This document shows, piece by piece, positions 1 through 12,310 of a stretch of DNA of 64,000 bases. Source of the stretch: Pisaster brevispinus. Its lineage: Eukaryota; Echinodermata; Asteroidea; Forcipulatida; Asteriidae. The position numbers and the translations under genes were made by a program. Position 1 is the first letter of the stretch; the number at the start of each line of letters is the position of its first letter. The notes below the pieces were generated by a model. The model searched no databases and had not been told where the DNA came from. It saw nothing but the letters and a program-made list of their open reading frames with translations. Where the stretch lies: the NCBI GenBank assembly GCA_023634235.1, contig JAMKCF010000009.1:3472001-3536000 (forward strand), given 5' to 3'.

Positions 1-1392
1 TAGACAAATCTAGGGCTGTACAGTTGACATATTGAAAGCCAAGGCCGAAAACCGGTTTGTTGTGTCAGGGATTGTTTGCACATTATGTTAAGCATCCACA
101 TAAAACAGTCTCTTAGAATAGTTGGAGCATTGCGTTTCAAAATGTCGGCCTTAGACAATCCTTGGACAATGTTGTTAACCCATTAAACTTTACTTACAAT
201 ACAATTCATCATTAGGTTTACCGGTGTGTCTAAAATAGTTAAATTTTAAGAAGTCTCGGTTTATAGCTGGTGCATTATGTGTCTACTGGTACTTCTTATA
301 AAGCACTATTTTGTTTCAGGCACGAACCAGACATGTTGGTGCTCGATACTGTGACATGGTGTACTGCACCTATTGCATCGTCAAGTATGGGTACATACTC
401 TGAAGCCAGATTTGGACTCAATTTAATATAATCTTGCTGTTTACAACTAGGAAAATCAATGTCACCCAAGAACTCCGGTTCACTCTGATTAATACATAAA
501 CGTTTATAGTTTTTGAACAGTTTTATACATGTTAGAGTGCTCTGTATTATGTTTCAATTCATTAAAAAAATAATGTCAAAACCCAAACCCAATGTTTCAG
601 GCAAGTTTATGGAACGTGCTTCATGCAACCAAAAAAAACCAAACAAACAAAACAAAACAGTACAAAAAACAAACATGCCAAATGCATTATGCTTAAACGT
701 AGACCTGTCACCTGTATCCATACTAAAATTAAAATCCGTCATTACGTGCCGCATAAAATATCCTAAATGTACTCCTAACTGACTGCCCATTTTTACTGCC
801 ACGTTAATTTGCGTTGCTTGATCTACAGTGGAAACACATAATAAACAAAGTGTGCACGATGCATGTTACATTGTAACAGGCCCGATCACTTCGTTCTCGT
901 ATTAATATTGAAATCAGGAAACTGTAGTAAACAAACAAACAAACAAACAAACAAACAAACAAACAAACAAACAAACAGCAACAAAACAACAACTAAAATC
1001 ACATCAGAGTCACAATGTAGTGTGGCCTTCGATATTCCTCTTATAGCATCTATGACTGAAACTACTAAGGTAACCAAAGGAGCTCAAACAGAAGCCCATA
1101 AAACATTTTTTAGTTACGCCAATCCGAACATTTTTTCACGGGAATTGTTTCGCAAAAAGGTAGGATAGATCAAAACAGTTAAATTACTATAGTTTCTATT
1201 ACAGTGTTGTTGGTATCAATTGTGATATCAATCGAGAAAATTTGGCCATCTGTTGTGGTAAAATAATGAACAATGACAAAATGTGACGTGTTTTGAGAGA
1301 ACATCCTTCTGGAGTAACCTTTTATGCACTAAAGTCGATACGTTTTAGCCAACATGAGCAAGATCGTGTAGTCCCCCCACCTCTTTCATTAG
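1..1392. other. Upstream intergenic sequence without recognisable gene
   Basis: No exon-like segment with plausible splice sites and a familiar protein signature was found on either strand. The short open frames here are chance frames; the one crossing 929-977 only translates a tetranucleotide repeat. If the exon-5-like segment at 1393 belonged to a whole protease gene, exons 1-4 should lie here, and they do not. Confidence 0.5.
929..977. repeat. (AAAC)n microsatellite
   Basis: About twelve uninterrupted tandem copies of the tetranucleotide AAAC/CAAA, followed by a degenerate CAA-rich tail. Confidence 0.95.
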
Positions 1393-1565
1393 CTTGCGAA
1401 GCTGTTATCGAGCGTAGCACAAAGGGCGTGGTATCAATCCCAACAAGGTACGGCCCATTGATAGCGGCATACAAGGGGCATCATTATAAAGAATTGGTAG
1501 TCTCCGTTGCAGCCGGTAATGATAAAAATCACGCCTACACCATCTCCGCACAACGAGTGCCAGAT
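1393..1565 (+). pseudogene. Orphan exon 5 of a proteinase K-like subtilase
   Basis: This 173-nt segment matches exon 5 of the four protease genes downstream. It has an AG acceptor (TTAG at 1389-1392), starts in phase 1 with a Cys-Glu codon pair, contains the motifs KGVVSI and VSVAAGNDK (oxyanion Asn), and ends at GAT|GTGAGT in phase 0, as the intact exons do. The frame is open, but it is 9-15 nt shorter than its paralogues. The usual DDA segment of the central helix is replaced, and the Cys normally found after GNDN..DA is Tyr. No exon 4 precedes it and no exon 6 follows before the next gene at 3290. It is therefore read as a relic of a lost array member. The alternative is an exon of an active gene with very long introns reaching outside the window. 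Confidence 0.7.
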
Positions 1566-2972
1566 GTGAGTCTTCCTAGTTACTTATCACACCCTATCTT
1601 TAATTTAAAACCAACTCATCATTGTATTGAGAATACTCACGATATGAAGTTCATAAATCTGCAGGGAAATATTAACACTACTTGGATATCAGACAACTTA
1701 GTTGAGATAACAAAACATTGTTGTTACAAATCTTTTGTTCACAACTTTTAGTAAATAAAAAACCCTTATTTATTTTTTACACACGAGAATAACAGCGTGC
1801 CATCATAATAAGCATTGGACGTCAAGATAACCTTTATATTCAGGGAATAATTAAGGCACAAGATAAAATATCAAATTGCTGGCTCATGGCAATAAATAAG
1901 GCAAAAACTGAGGGTTAATTTAGTGGGGAGTGGTGAGAAAATAGAAAAATACGTATGCCATCACTTGTCCAAAAAAGTAGCACTTCCTGCCAAAATGCGA
2001 AGGGTAAAAGCTCAATTTCTGTATTTGCAGTTAACTATAAATCTAAGTTTAAAAATTAGATTAGAAACTACTTATTTACGAATTGAAACTAAAAAAATTA
2101 CCATACTGGTACCTAAAATCAAATTCATTACCCACCCACCCACATAGAACAATAGTATACAAATTCAATAACTTTTTCTAAAATGGTCTCTAGAACCTTT
2201 ACATATGAATCAGACCATTTGAAATAACTGTATACTCTCTACAGGGTAAACTCTTGGAGGCGCTCCAGATTATGAATGATCTGTTTGCGGAAGACCGGTG
2301 GGAGATCAGTTATCCATGGTTTGTTTTATTTGGACAGGCTAAAAGTAAACTCCTGTCAAAGAGACAGTCACTAAAAAGTCATCATCTGAGGCTCACTCCC
2401 TGGAAGAAGTTAAAATGGACGGACGATATTGATTGTTTGGGAGAATACGAACATTTAAAAATGTATATTAATTAATTTGTGTTTTATTCATTTGCATCAT
2501 CTTTTCTTGAAATCATGCCCATGGCATTTATTGAATAAGTTTGTTATTCTAAAAACCATGTCAGGTCATTTTTTTCATGATAATAACGTATGTCTCAGTT
2601 TTCTTGTAACCTAAAATCTACATATCATCGCGGTAGTTTGTGTCACTAAAATTGTAATCGTCATCATTGACCAATAGTGTTTGCTAATAAGTAAATGTTT
2701 ACACGTACCAAGGGATGTGTTGACGAACTTTTCTCAAGCTCCGTTTCTATTGGCTAAACCACCTAGCTTCTATTGAAGTCACTCACGCATGCCCACTTAT
2801 TTGATGAGAATTTCTTGTATAAACAGGCTTATGTTATCAAAAATAACATGGAAGATAACAACCAGTCAAATAGAGTTAAAACATGTTTGTTGAGGAATGT
2901 TTATCTCACAAGATGATTGTACAAACTGGGTTATCACTGCGCGGTATGTGGAGGGACACAATTTCTGAACGA
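1566..2972. other. Intergenic sequence before protease gene 1
   Basis: AT-rich sequence. An open frame at about 2254-2475 is preceded by an acceptor-like CTACAG, but it resembles no family I recognise and has no partner exon. A TATA-like TATAAAC sits near 2818. Nothing else is supported. Confidence 0.4.
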
Positions 2973-3025
2973 TATAAACTTGTTGTGGAGTAAGTTGCGT
3001 CCACATCGTTCATCGATATTTTGAG
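2973..3025 (+). promoter_or_regulatory. TATA box and presumed non-coding first exon of protease gene 1
   Basis: TATAAA lies at 2973-2978. About 50 bp further, a strong donor (GAG|GTAAGT, intron from 3026) would end a leader exon of roughly 25 nt, with an acceptor just ahead of the ATG (AAAAG|GACAACA, about 3282). Protease gene 2 has the same arrangement (TATA at 13666, donor at 13723, 57 bp apart). That agreement is the main support; no transcript evidence is available. Confidence 0.45.
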
Positions 3026-3289
3026 GTAAGTTTTCATTTACCTTTGTATTCTTGAAATATTAGAGTGTTTATTTCATTAATTATCAATGAAACTTATTTA
3101 ATTGTATCAATATCACGTACTTATTTAATTGGTTGTTATTGTTATTATATTGGGTGTTTACATGGGGGCAATACACTTATTTCTATTTTGCAATTATTAT
3201 TATTGTACGAAAATTAAATTGTTAGTCTACAGTCATATAAATACGCTTTATTTCTTTATATTACATTTGATCGTTCTAAAAGGACAACA

Positions 3290-4932
3290 ATGAAGCTGCT
3301 ACTGTTGTGTTTGTGCGTAGCCTTCGCTCAAGGCGGTCTGGCTCCACTCTACCTTTCCAGTGCACGTGGCTTACCCAACAGTTATGTAGTTAAAATAAAG
3401 GTGCGTTTTCTATTAGTTCTTGAGCTCCATTCCTTCTCATTTACGAAGTTTCAACATTTAAGCAGTACACACATTCAAAAACACTGTTACATGAACAAGA
3501 TAAACTACGTAGCCTTTAACCAGGGCCCAATTTCATTAGCTGCTTACGCATAAAATGTAGCTTAGCTAAACAACATTATGCTTACCAGAATATGGTTACC
3601 AGAAAAATACCATGTCACATGCACCATCAGTGACTAGTTAGTTCCTGCTTAGTTTTGCGTAGCATAAAATCGTTAAGCAACGTTTCTGGCGTAAGCAGGT
3701 CGATGACCGTTAAGGCCCAGAAATGTAAGTCAATTAGTGTCCCAACTTGGTCTTACGGGCGCCATAGAATGTCTGGATTTTATAATTATACGCACGACTA
3801 ATAAGTAAAAACATTGCTTATTTTGTATTATACAAACATTAGTTGCATATAATATAAGTGCATTGTCGCAGAATATATAGTCACGAGGTGAAATCTTTAC
3901 TACCAGGGCGAATGCGTTCAATGCTTGTTTTATATAACTCACATATAGATCCTTGTAATTTGAATTTCTTCACAGCAAACACACACAAACACAAACTCGT
4001 CCTCAGCTTTGAACAGTTTTTAAAAAAATAATAAAAATAGACAACATGAATGGACGACTCCTTGCAGACATCAATCTTGTCCACCGTGACACAACCTTGC
4101 CTCATTTGGACAATTTGGTAGGGAACAATTAGTTTGAAAACAACACTGCGAAGGGTCCAATAATCCATGTTAGACAAATCATCCAATATTACATTTTGGA
4201 GCGTCGCAGCAGTAAAAACATGACAATATAATGGATGACATGTGACGCGTGTTCTACCAATTATATGATAAGAATCTATGTGTTTGTGGTATATACACAG
4301 ATATATCGTCAATCTTTTGCGCAAAGTGCAATGATAATGTATATTAAAATGTATATTAAAAAATAAATGTATTAACATTTTTAAAAATCCATTATAATAT
4401 AAGTCTGTGTTTTTAATGTTTACATATTTTGTACTTTTGTGTTGCACTTGTTTTCACACTTTGAAAATCGCTTTAAAATCCTTTTGACATAATTCGCTCC
4501 ATGATAATTTATTACATTTGTCAATTTATTCCACACCAAATATAATAATACATAATATCCAGGATGTCTCCTTGGTTGACCAAGTGGCTGAAGAGATCGA
4601 GAATCTATTCTCCCAGATGCGAACCGCAATAACCAAGATGACTAAGATTCGTCTTGTCATGCCTGCTCTCACAATACGCATCCCACCGTATCTCGTCCAT
4701 TCCGTAAGTTTACCAAAATCCAGTGTCAGATTTAAAATAAAAGCTTTAAGTTGTACCAAACAACCTCAGGAGCTGACCATCGAAACCCGTTCTCTCTGCA
4801 AATGTTGGGTTTGTTTTTTTCTCTCAGCAGGCATTGCTCGATCATTATAAGCAAAGCATGGTGAGAGGGGACAGAATGGCGCAATTCCCATCATGGGAAA
4901 GGGGTTGAAACACAATACAATCGATTAATGTT

Positions 4933-4963
<31 letters not shown>

Positions 4964-7900
4964 TTTTTCTTTTAATTTTTAAAAAAAATTTTTTTGGGGG
5001 GGTCTTCACATTGAAGGTATGAGACATATTTATTTATATACTACCAAAGCAACCTTTGGAAGGTCTTTACTCCAAAAGCTTCAATTTGAAGACCTTAATA
5101 CCAGCCCAGTCCTGTTAAGCATTCCCATAAGAAATATTGAATGCAATGTGCAAGAAAATTGTCCCACAAACACCCAAGTTGACGTTGATCTGCTGAATCA
5201 ACATAAGCAAAGTATTCAAAATAATGAGCATGCACGAATTCCATGACAGAACGTCAACCGTTGACATCCGTCATAAAATAAAGAGATAATCTTTTTCGTG
5301 GCACTTTCACAGGTTTGTCTCACGGTGAGTTCATTGAAACTAGGTAGAGATTGAATATTAGCGTTTTCTTCTGTAAAATTAAAGTTTTGAATACTTAGGT
5401 TTAATGCTCTCACTCAAAATACTGTCATCTTCGAAAAAATTGTTGTTGAAGCCGTTCAGAGTTATTTTGCCACATAAAAGGGCGGGAGAACACTCAGTCT
5501 AAAACAAATACTGGTGTATCAAAACAAGCAACATAAACACGTGACGATTAAACTTTCGGTTGTGATATTGTTGTTTTTTCGTTTCCCACTGTCTTTAGGT
5601 TCGCGCCATCTATGGCGTGGAATTTGTTGAGCAAGACAAACTGGGACAGCTCACTGCCACTCAACATAACCCCACATGGGGCCTCGATCGTATCGACCAA
5701 AGATCATCAGTGCTGGATAACATGTTCACCTTGTACGATCATGGCAAGTCATCTGGGCTCAATTTCATAGAACTGCTTTACGGCCGATTTTGTGCTTACT
5801 GTAATCGAGATTCCATTTCATAGCGCTGCTAGCCGTAAGCACACGAAAAGCCATGCTAACCTTCCGGTGCTTACTGTACAAAAATGAATGACGTGACAAT
5901 GCAAATCCATGGTGAACGTGCAAGCTAGTCGCCTAATCTTTTTGCTAACCTGTGAAATACGCTTACGCTTAAGCATTTTTTCCTGCTATAGTTAGCACGA
6001 AGATTTGCTAACCGTTAAGCAGCGCTATGAAATTGGCCCCTGCAGTTTAAGCAGTTTAAGATTCCTCCTCCCGCCGTCCTATGGCATGTTTCCAACCATC
6101 CCCCACAGTTAAAACTTTCAAAGGTGACTTTTATTGTATCTTTATTGACAATCTGGCCCATAAATTAACAATGCAATGCCAAAAAACAATGGCCTATATA
6201 CCTTTAAATATCAGGTCAATTTGAGACGAAATGCGGGTCAATTTTTATGTTGAACTCTGACCCCAGGTCACTTTACCCCCTGCCCATTAGATTTTTGTGC
6301 TTAAAAATATTTTCGTTAATGGCATTGTAGACTTCTTTCTTCCAAGAACTTCTATGTAGTGATATATTCGTGCACCTTAGAATTACGCTTACAATAAGGT
6401 ACTGTTTTCCATCAACAGCTCAAGGGGACGGGGTAAACATATATGTGATTGATACCGGAATTCAAGTATACCACACCGAGTTTGGAGGTCGAGTGACTTT
6501 GCTGGATGGTAAAATAGATGACTGGGGCCACGGTACTCACTGCGCCGGCACCGCCGCCGGGAACACCTACGGGATAGCTCGCAAAGCCAAAATATACAGT
6601 GCCAAAGCTTGTGAGCTTACTGGGTGCCCACTCTCGCAGTTCACCGAAGGTAGGTCTTGAAATTTGTTATTCAAAAGGTTTGCTGAAATGTTTCCGTGAA
6701 CTATTCAATCGTGGGGACGATTAATTAATATGGAGGGTGGGGGTTACTATATACCAAGATGGCCAATTAGTCTGGGGTTTTTTCAACTTTTTACTTTACT
6801 TCTTACTCGAAATCTATACATTTGGGTGTAATTTCAAAAGCGATTCCAATGTGACATTTTGAACGACATTTTACTCTTCGCAAGTCCATCTTAAAGCATT
6901 TCCCAACTGTGGAATTACATCACACATCATGTTACCGGTTGCACTTTCACTACGGTTGAAGGACATCACGTTACTCTCCTAAAGGTTTAGACTGAATTTC
7001 ACTCTGTTTGATTGAAACTGGGGACAAAATCATCGGCAGCTGTCACTAGTTGCGAGTGAATTTCAATCTAAAACTTTAAAAGAGAGTACGCCACAGATTG
7101 TACGTTTACAATCCACGAACATTTTTTGGGCTCCCACAACATACCAGTGCTATAAAAATTGTTGTTGGAAAAAATATTCTTGAATTTTGATGTAATTTGA
7201 GACTTTTGAGACGATAGCGGGCGTCCCACTCCTCGTTCCTTTTCTACTGTTCTCAATGGAAACGGACCTGTAAGTAGGACCACTGTCGTCTCAAAAGTCT
7301 CACATTGTCTTCTTTCATTTCAGCTTGTGAGCATATTCTCGCCCATGGTACTAAGGGAGTGGTATCTATCTCAATTAACTATTACCACTCCCCGTCCGTG
7401 ACCCTCGACGTGCAAGGAATGATTGATAAGGGGTTGGTAGTCTCTGTCGCAGCCGGTAATGATAACAGTGACGCCTGCCAATGGACTCCTATGAACATCA
7501 AAGATGTGAGTTAGATTTGGTTTCCAGTTCGTACTACATTATTTAGCAACAACTAATTATTTACATGTTTTATATGTTTCCAATTGAAAGGAATTCATTC
7601 TTCATGCATGAATTTAGAAACGAGGGTTACGTGACCAAGATTTAAGACACGGTTCCTACAATTTGGGTGTATGACCAAAATCTACGAACATGGATAAATT
7701 AATATTACTACGTGATTTTGTTTAAATATGCGATTCAGGCGATTACTGTAGGAGCTACTGATGAAACAGACACAAGGGCCTATTTTTCCAACTGGGGTTC
7801 CTGTTTGGATATCTTTGCACCTGGTGTAAACATAGTTAGTGCCGGGATGAGCTCCTCAAGTAATGACAATACAGAAACCATGTCAGGAACGTCAATGGCT

Positions 7901-8971
7901 TGCCCTCACGTTTCAGGTATGGTTTAATATATTCAACTATAAAGAGTTACTTTTACAGATGATAATTATAGTACTTAATACTTTATTCAGGCATATCACA
8001 ATACAGACAAAAATCTACAAATTTTGTAAAATAGATTTTTAAAATATATAAAAATATAAGTACCGCCCCAACCCCAATATACAGCATAAATTGTAAATAA
8101 ATGATAAAACTTAGGATACAAAGTTTACAAGCCAAAGAGAAAATTCATTGGATAACATTAAAGTAGGCAGCAACAGACAAAACAAAAGATGGGCTGCCTA
8201 GGAGAAAGACAAAAGTGAAATAAAACAACAAAGGGGTGTGTCACTCCGACCCAAAACAGCGACAACAACAATTACAACAGAAACACACGTAGACGCACAA
8301 ACACAAATCAGCGAACAGACGAGCACAAGAAACAAGCAGACACAAGGAAATCCTGGACAACGCAAATTCAGTTTAAATTATAAAGGTGATTTTTAAGTTG
8401 AGTAAAAAGGTTAGACAATGCGGCACACGTTACCCTATCTACAATGCTAGCAGAATAACCCTATGGTGTTAATTCTTTCTGGTATCTATGTGGCAACACC
8501 CATGGTGTCAATTTAAACACCCTAGTTTTTGCAGTGAACATAAACGGCAGCAAACATAATATTTTTTTGTGTTTTCAGGAGTTGCTGCATTGTATGTAGG
8601 CGTCAATCCACAAATAACACAAGATCAAATAAAAAAAGTTCTGCTGGAACGTTCAACCCCATATGCTGTGAAAGACACGCGGGGTTCGCCCAACTTGTTG
8701 CTGTATTCTTTGGGGGTAAATATACAAGATAGATAGCAGATCTTACACTTTCCGTAATGCTGTTAAACTTTAAAAATTACAAAAAATAACGATTACTTTA
8801 ATAGTAAAACAGATTCCCTTATTTTTTTGCTACCGCTATGTGACATTTAGTGCTAAACAGCTTTCCTATATTTCAAATCTCACAATTAGGGTAAAACCCA
8901 AAAGTACGGGTACCGTTCCTTCTTTCGCCATAAACTGTTATATTATATTTCATTTTATTTTTCAGGCTTGA
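3290..8971 (+). CDS. Secreted proteinase K-like subtilase, array gene 1 (8 exons)
   Basis: Predicted secreted S8A endopeptidase of 376 aa that would be made as an inactive precursor and mature by cleaving its own I9-type propeptide. Exons: 3290-3400, 4563-4703, 5599-5743, 6419-6649, 7324-7505, 7739-7916, 8579-8715 and 8966-8971. Intron phases are 0, 0, 1, 1, 0, 1, 0, and all joins keep frame. Exon 1 (ATG 3290) encodes a signal peptide ([16 protein letters not shown]). Exons 2-3 encode the propeptide, and the mature chain probably begins near [11 protein letters not shown]. The triad is complete: Asp144 (VIDTG), His170 (GHGTHCAG) and Ser322 (GTSMACPH), with oxyanion Asn255 (AAGNDN). Length fits proteinase K-like precursors. 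Oddities are a GC donor at 5744 (GCAAGT) and a last exon holding only GCT TGA. If that splice is skipped, exon 7 reads into a stop six codons later. Substrate is unknown; digestion, defence or development are all possible. Confidence 0.88.
3523..3719. mobile_element. MITE, family A (GGGCCCAATTTCAT termini), in intron 1 of gene 1
   Basis: The left end (GGGCCCAATTTCATTAGCTG followed by CTTACGC) is mirrored by GCGTAAGCAGG...AAGGCCC at the right end. The right arm is worn. It has the same terminal signature as the elements at 5755-6039 and 31081-31264. Confidence 0.65.
4040..4265 (-). repeat. Dispersed repeat D (minus copy) in intron 1 of gene 1
   Basis: The reverse complement of this segment matches 9275-9500 over roughly 220 bp, including TATTGGAC.CTTCGC and GAGGCAAGGT.GT. 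Both copies translate to similar peptides (YWTLR.VV and RQG...DK), so the element may descend from a coding sequence. I cannot assign a class. Confidence 0.6.
4929..4970. repeat. (ATTT)n microsatellite in intron 2 of gene 1
   Basis: About ten tandem ATTT units followed by a T/A-rich tract and a short G run. Confidence 0.9.
5755..6039. mobile_element. MITE, family A, in intron 3 of gene 1
   Basis: Terminal inverted repeats GGGCTCAATTTCATAGAACT and, at the right end, CGCTATGAAATTGGCCC bound a 285-bp element with internal palindromic copies of GTGCTTAC/GTAAGCAC. It begins 11 bp after the GC splice donor of exon 3, so the insertion sits inside the early intron of an apparently working gene. Confidence 0.8.
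8452..8536. mobile_element. MITE fragment, family E (CACTGCAAAAAC end)
   Basis: The segment ends in CAACACCCATGGTGTCAAT...GTTTTTGCAGTG, the same terminus as the fuller element at 19702-19892. It lies in intron 6 of gene 1, about 40 bp before exon 7. Confidence 0.6.
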
Positions 8972-9274
8972 TGCCATCATCAGCTTCAACGAAGTTTACA
9001 TTACGAGCTACTCGGCTTACTTGATTTCATAAAAGAGCCGTAATTACAAATAACATTTTGAGTAAAATTTATGAAGAACAAAGTCTCTTCTTTTTATAAT
9101 TAAGTATCTGAAGCTCTGATTTGAATATTCAAAAAAACAACAACAGTAATTTCGTGATAAATCAAAATAGTTCTAACTCATGAAATTCTGTTTTAGACAG
9201 AATAAGGAATTCCCACGACTTCGTCTCCTCATTCCTTAGTGCTGAACATCGTCTTGAAGGTTGATTGTATATCC

Positions 9275-9500
9275 TTGTCGTGTGATTGGTGGGACATGCG
9301 TCACGTGTCATTCATTATGTTGACATGTATTTACTACTGCGAAGCCCCACACTCTAATGTTGGAGTCCATTGGATTAATTATTGGACGCTTCGCCGCGTT
9401 GTTCCCAAAATAATCGTTCCCCGCACGTTCGTCCAAACGAGGCAAGGTCGTCTCATGGCGGACAAGGTTGGTGTCGTCTATGTTGCTTAACCTATATATT
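9275..9500 (+). repeat. Dispersed repeat D (plus copy)
   Basis: Matches the reverse complement of 4040-4265 along most of its length, with scattered substitutions. It lies about 300 bp beyond the end of protease gene 1, so the two copies flank that gene in opposite orientation. Confidence 0.6.
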
Positions 9501-10984
9501 GGTTTTAAAACAAAATCATTTTTCGAGTGTGGGGTGGACGAGTTTCCGTGTCTATTTTGTGTTTATCATGAACCAATTCTAAACGACAAGAAGAGTATAA
9601 AACAAATAATTGAACTCATTTCATTCGTGCATAGTCGCTGAATATAATCACTCGGTGAAATCTTGCCTTTCTATTTCACTTGGCTTCGCTTCGCGAAAAT
9701 GAACAGACCAGAGTTCACCTTGTGATTGTATTTCGGGACAGTGCACCCAATCAGTGCATTAAATATTGGTATAATATTACACCCGAAAGACATGTCTAGT
9801 TTTTAAACTTCCCGTATAGTTCATGGTCTTCGGAACATGAAAGTCAGGTTTCCAATGATTTGGGCAGAGTCCCCTGTTAACTTGACGTCATACTGAATGT
9901 AATTTTACCTGTTTACTGTTGAAGCCCACGAAGACAAAAATGAACTATGTATAATTAAGACTGTCTACAAAAATGTGTACATACCGAGAAGGTAGTCGTG
10001 GCTTTGCCACTTTGCATTGGTTATTTTTGTGCTGGATGTACCCATCCGGGTAGTCAGGGCTACGTTGAATAAAGGTTACCACTCGTCCAACTTCGAGCCC
10101 GGACGACTTACCGAATTTAACACTTACATGAAAAAGAACGTAGGCCTACAATGTGAAGATAGAATAAGGACAGCAACTTGATTGTCAGAAGTCGATTGCA
10201 GACACGGGTTGTGCTTATCGTGTAATGCAGTCCATGACAATGACACTTGTATTTCCCTTAAAAGCAACTGATCTTATCGATCCGTAGCTTACCAAAAACT
10301 AACCACATCAGACTCTCATGAATTTACAACCCATTGTTCCATAGCTTCATTGATATTTAAAATGTCCGATTTATCACCGAAAATAAGAATCCCTAGATAA
10401 GTACTTGACTTACTTTACTATTCTTTGTCTTTGTAATGTATTAATAAAATAATGAATCATTAAATGAAGTACGTACCTCATCACAATATAATTATGTTTA
10501 CGTGTTTGAATAATAAGTTGGATTTAATAACAACTTTGATTTGATAATCAATTGGATTTAAAGCTAAGTATCTGACAGACGATCGATTGGTACTACTATC
10601 ATGTAATCGCCAACTCCAACGGGGATCAATATTAAAATGCACAAAATGCAAGCCTCCAATTTCGGAGGACCTACAAGTTCTCGTGAGTTTACATTATTTG
10701 ACCTTTTAAGTAAAACCTTTAAGTGCGATAGTTAGGCCTACCCCAGGAATTACAAAAATGCAAGAAAAGTCCACTAATTACTGGCTACCACACAACGTTT
10801 GATTACCGGGGGGGGGGGGGTGTTGGAAACCTATAAGAACATAGCACAGGCTGTCAGCAAGACATCTCGAAGCATACTTTTACATCAACGAACAAACGGC
10901 TTCACTTTACCACAGGGTTAGATCTTGGCGGTTCTGTATATACATCTGTACAATTTTGTGCACGTGGCATATATGAGTGAAATA

Positions 10985-11070
10985 CTATTAAAAACAGTAA
11001 AGTATTTTGCCAGAGGGCACACGTGCAGTGATAGGGATTCAAACCCACACTCCAACGGCAGAATAACTGG
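10985..11070 (-). mobile_element. SINE-like tRNA-derived fragment
   Basis: Contains GGGATTCAAACCCACACTCC, a B-box-like tRNA T-arm signature, preceded by a GCCAGAGGGCACACGTG motif that resembles the piece at 52540-52740. No intact tRNA cloverleaf can be drawn. Confidence 0.4.
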
Positions 11071-12224
11071 ACACGAAAACAGCAGTAAGAATCTCATGCA
11101 AGACCCCAAACATCAGTGCTCACGGAATATGTAGATTTCCAGCTTTTTGAAAGCTCCAGTAGCCCGAAATAACAAAATAATATAGAAACTACATGTATAT
11201 TGAACATTGATCTTTCATATATGGACGTTCATGACGGTGGGAAAGAGAATCTGCTCTGAATACTATCTTATCATAATTGAAATGTTCCACAGTGTTGACA
11301 GACCAACTCTGCTGATAGCCAGATAAAAAATATGGTGACACAACTATACTATGCCCGATATGCGATGTAAACCTAAAGCACCCTTTATGCTCTAAAGCAG
11401 ATGTCAGAACCATCGGTGTTGGCCAAAACTAAAAAAGGATTCTTTAAAAATTCCCAACGCAATATCTACATGAGTGAAACCTTTACATCTTGAAGGAATC
11501 AATTATGTAAAAAAAAAGAAATTTGAAAACTGAACGGTATAAATTACTACGTTCTTCAAAACGAACAGAAAGCCGAGTTTCCTTTTCTCGTGGCTCGGCC
11601 CTTTCAACAATTTCCGAGGTTTCGGTATCATTACAAATGGAACTTTTACTGATGACAATACAACTGTTGTTGAATCGATTCAGGATCTGACAAACGTGTT
11701 TCTGTTAGAAAGGGACATTTTGATTCACACAAAAATAATTCACGTTTTACTTCAATCCCTCAAATGAGCATTTGCAGACATTATTCCCATGGTCTGACCC
11801 ACATCGTACACACCGGCCAGCTCAATATGACATGATATCATCAGTTGGACCATGCCACACATCCTCGAGTGAAGTCAAATCAACAGGAGCCAGTGATTTG
11901 GTTACAGGCGGGGGCAGGAACAAAACTCTGCCAGCATCCTTTGTGCTCAAAATTGGTATACGGTTGTAATTTGTCAATGGCAGATGTTACCCAATTATAA
12001 AACTTATGTACAAACAGAGGCTGAAATTAACCCAGGCAATACACGGACATCAATAACACACCCAGATAAAAAGAAACTCGTTGAGAAGGTGCAAAACAAA
12101 CACCCTTAACCTACATAATGGAAAGCGCTTGGAAGCAGTGCTGACATCGTCACGCGGTAGCGGGATACGCCCCAACCCCACATCTACGATCGGTGATCAT
12201 AAAATAAAAGGTGGGAGCACCTGT

Positions 12225-12310
12225 GGGAGTCTTACCGCTATCTTCGTGCGCAGTAATTCTACCGTTGGAGTGTGGGTTTAAATCCAAGTCACTACACATG
12301 TCATTCGGCA
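12225..12310 (+). mobile_element. SINE-like tRNA-derived fragment
   Basis: GTGGGTTTAAATCCAAGTC resembles a Pol III B box at the usual spacing after a degenerate leader. The ends are not defined. Confidence 0.3.

Noticed and set aside
863..1168. A 101-codon frame crossing the (AAAC)n repeat
   Set aside because: A third of it is the KQTN translation of the repeat, and the remainder has no family likeness or splice context.
2254..2475. Open frame preceded by an acceptor-like CTACAG
   Set aside because: No recognisable family, no matching donor or partner exon, and the listed start would be TTG.
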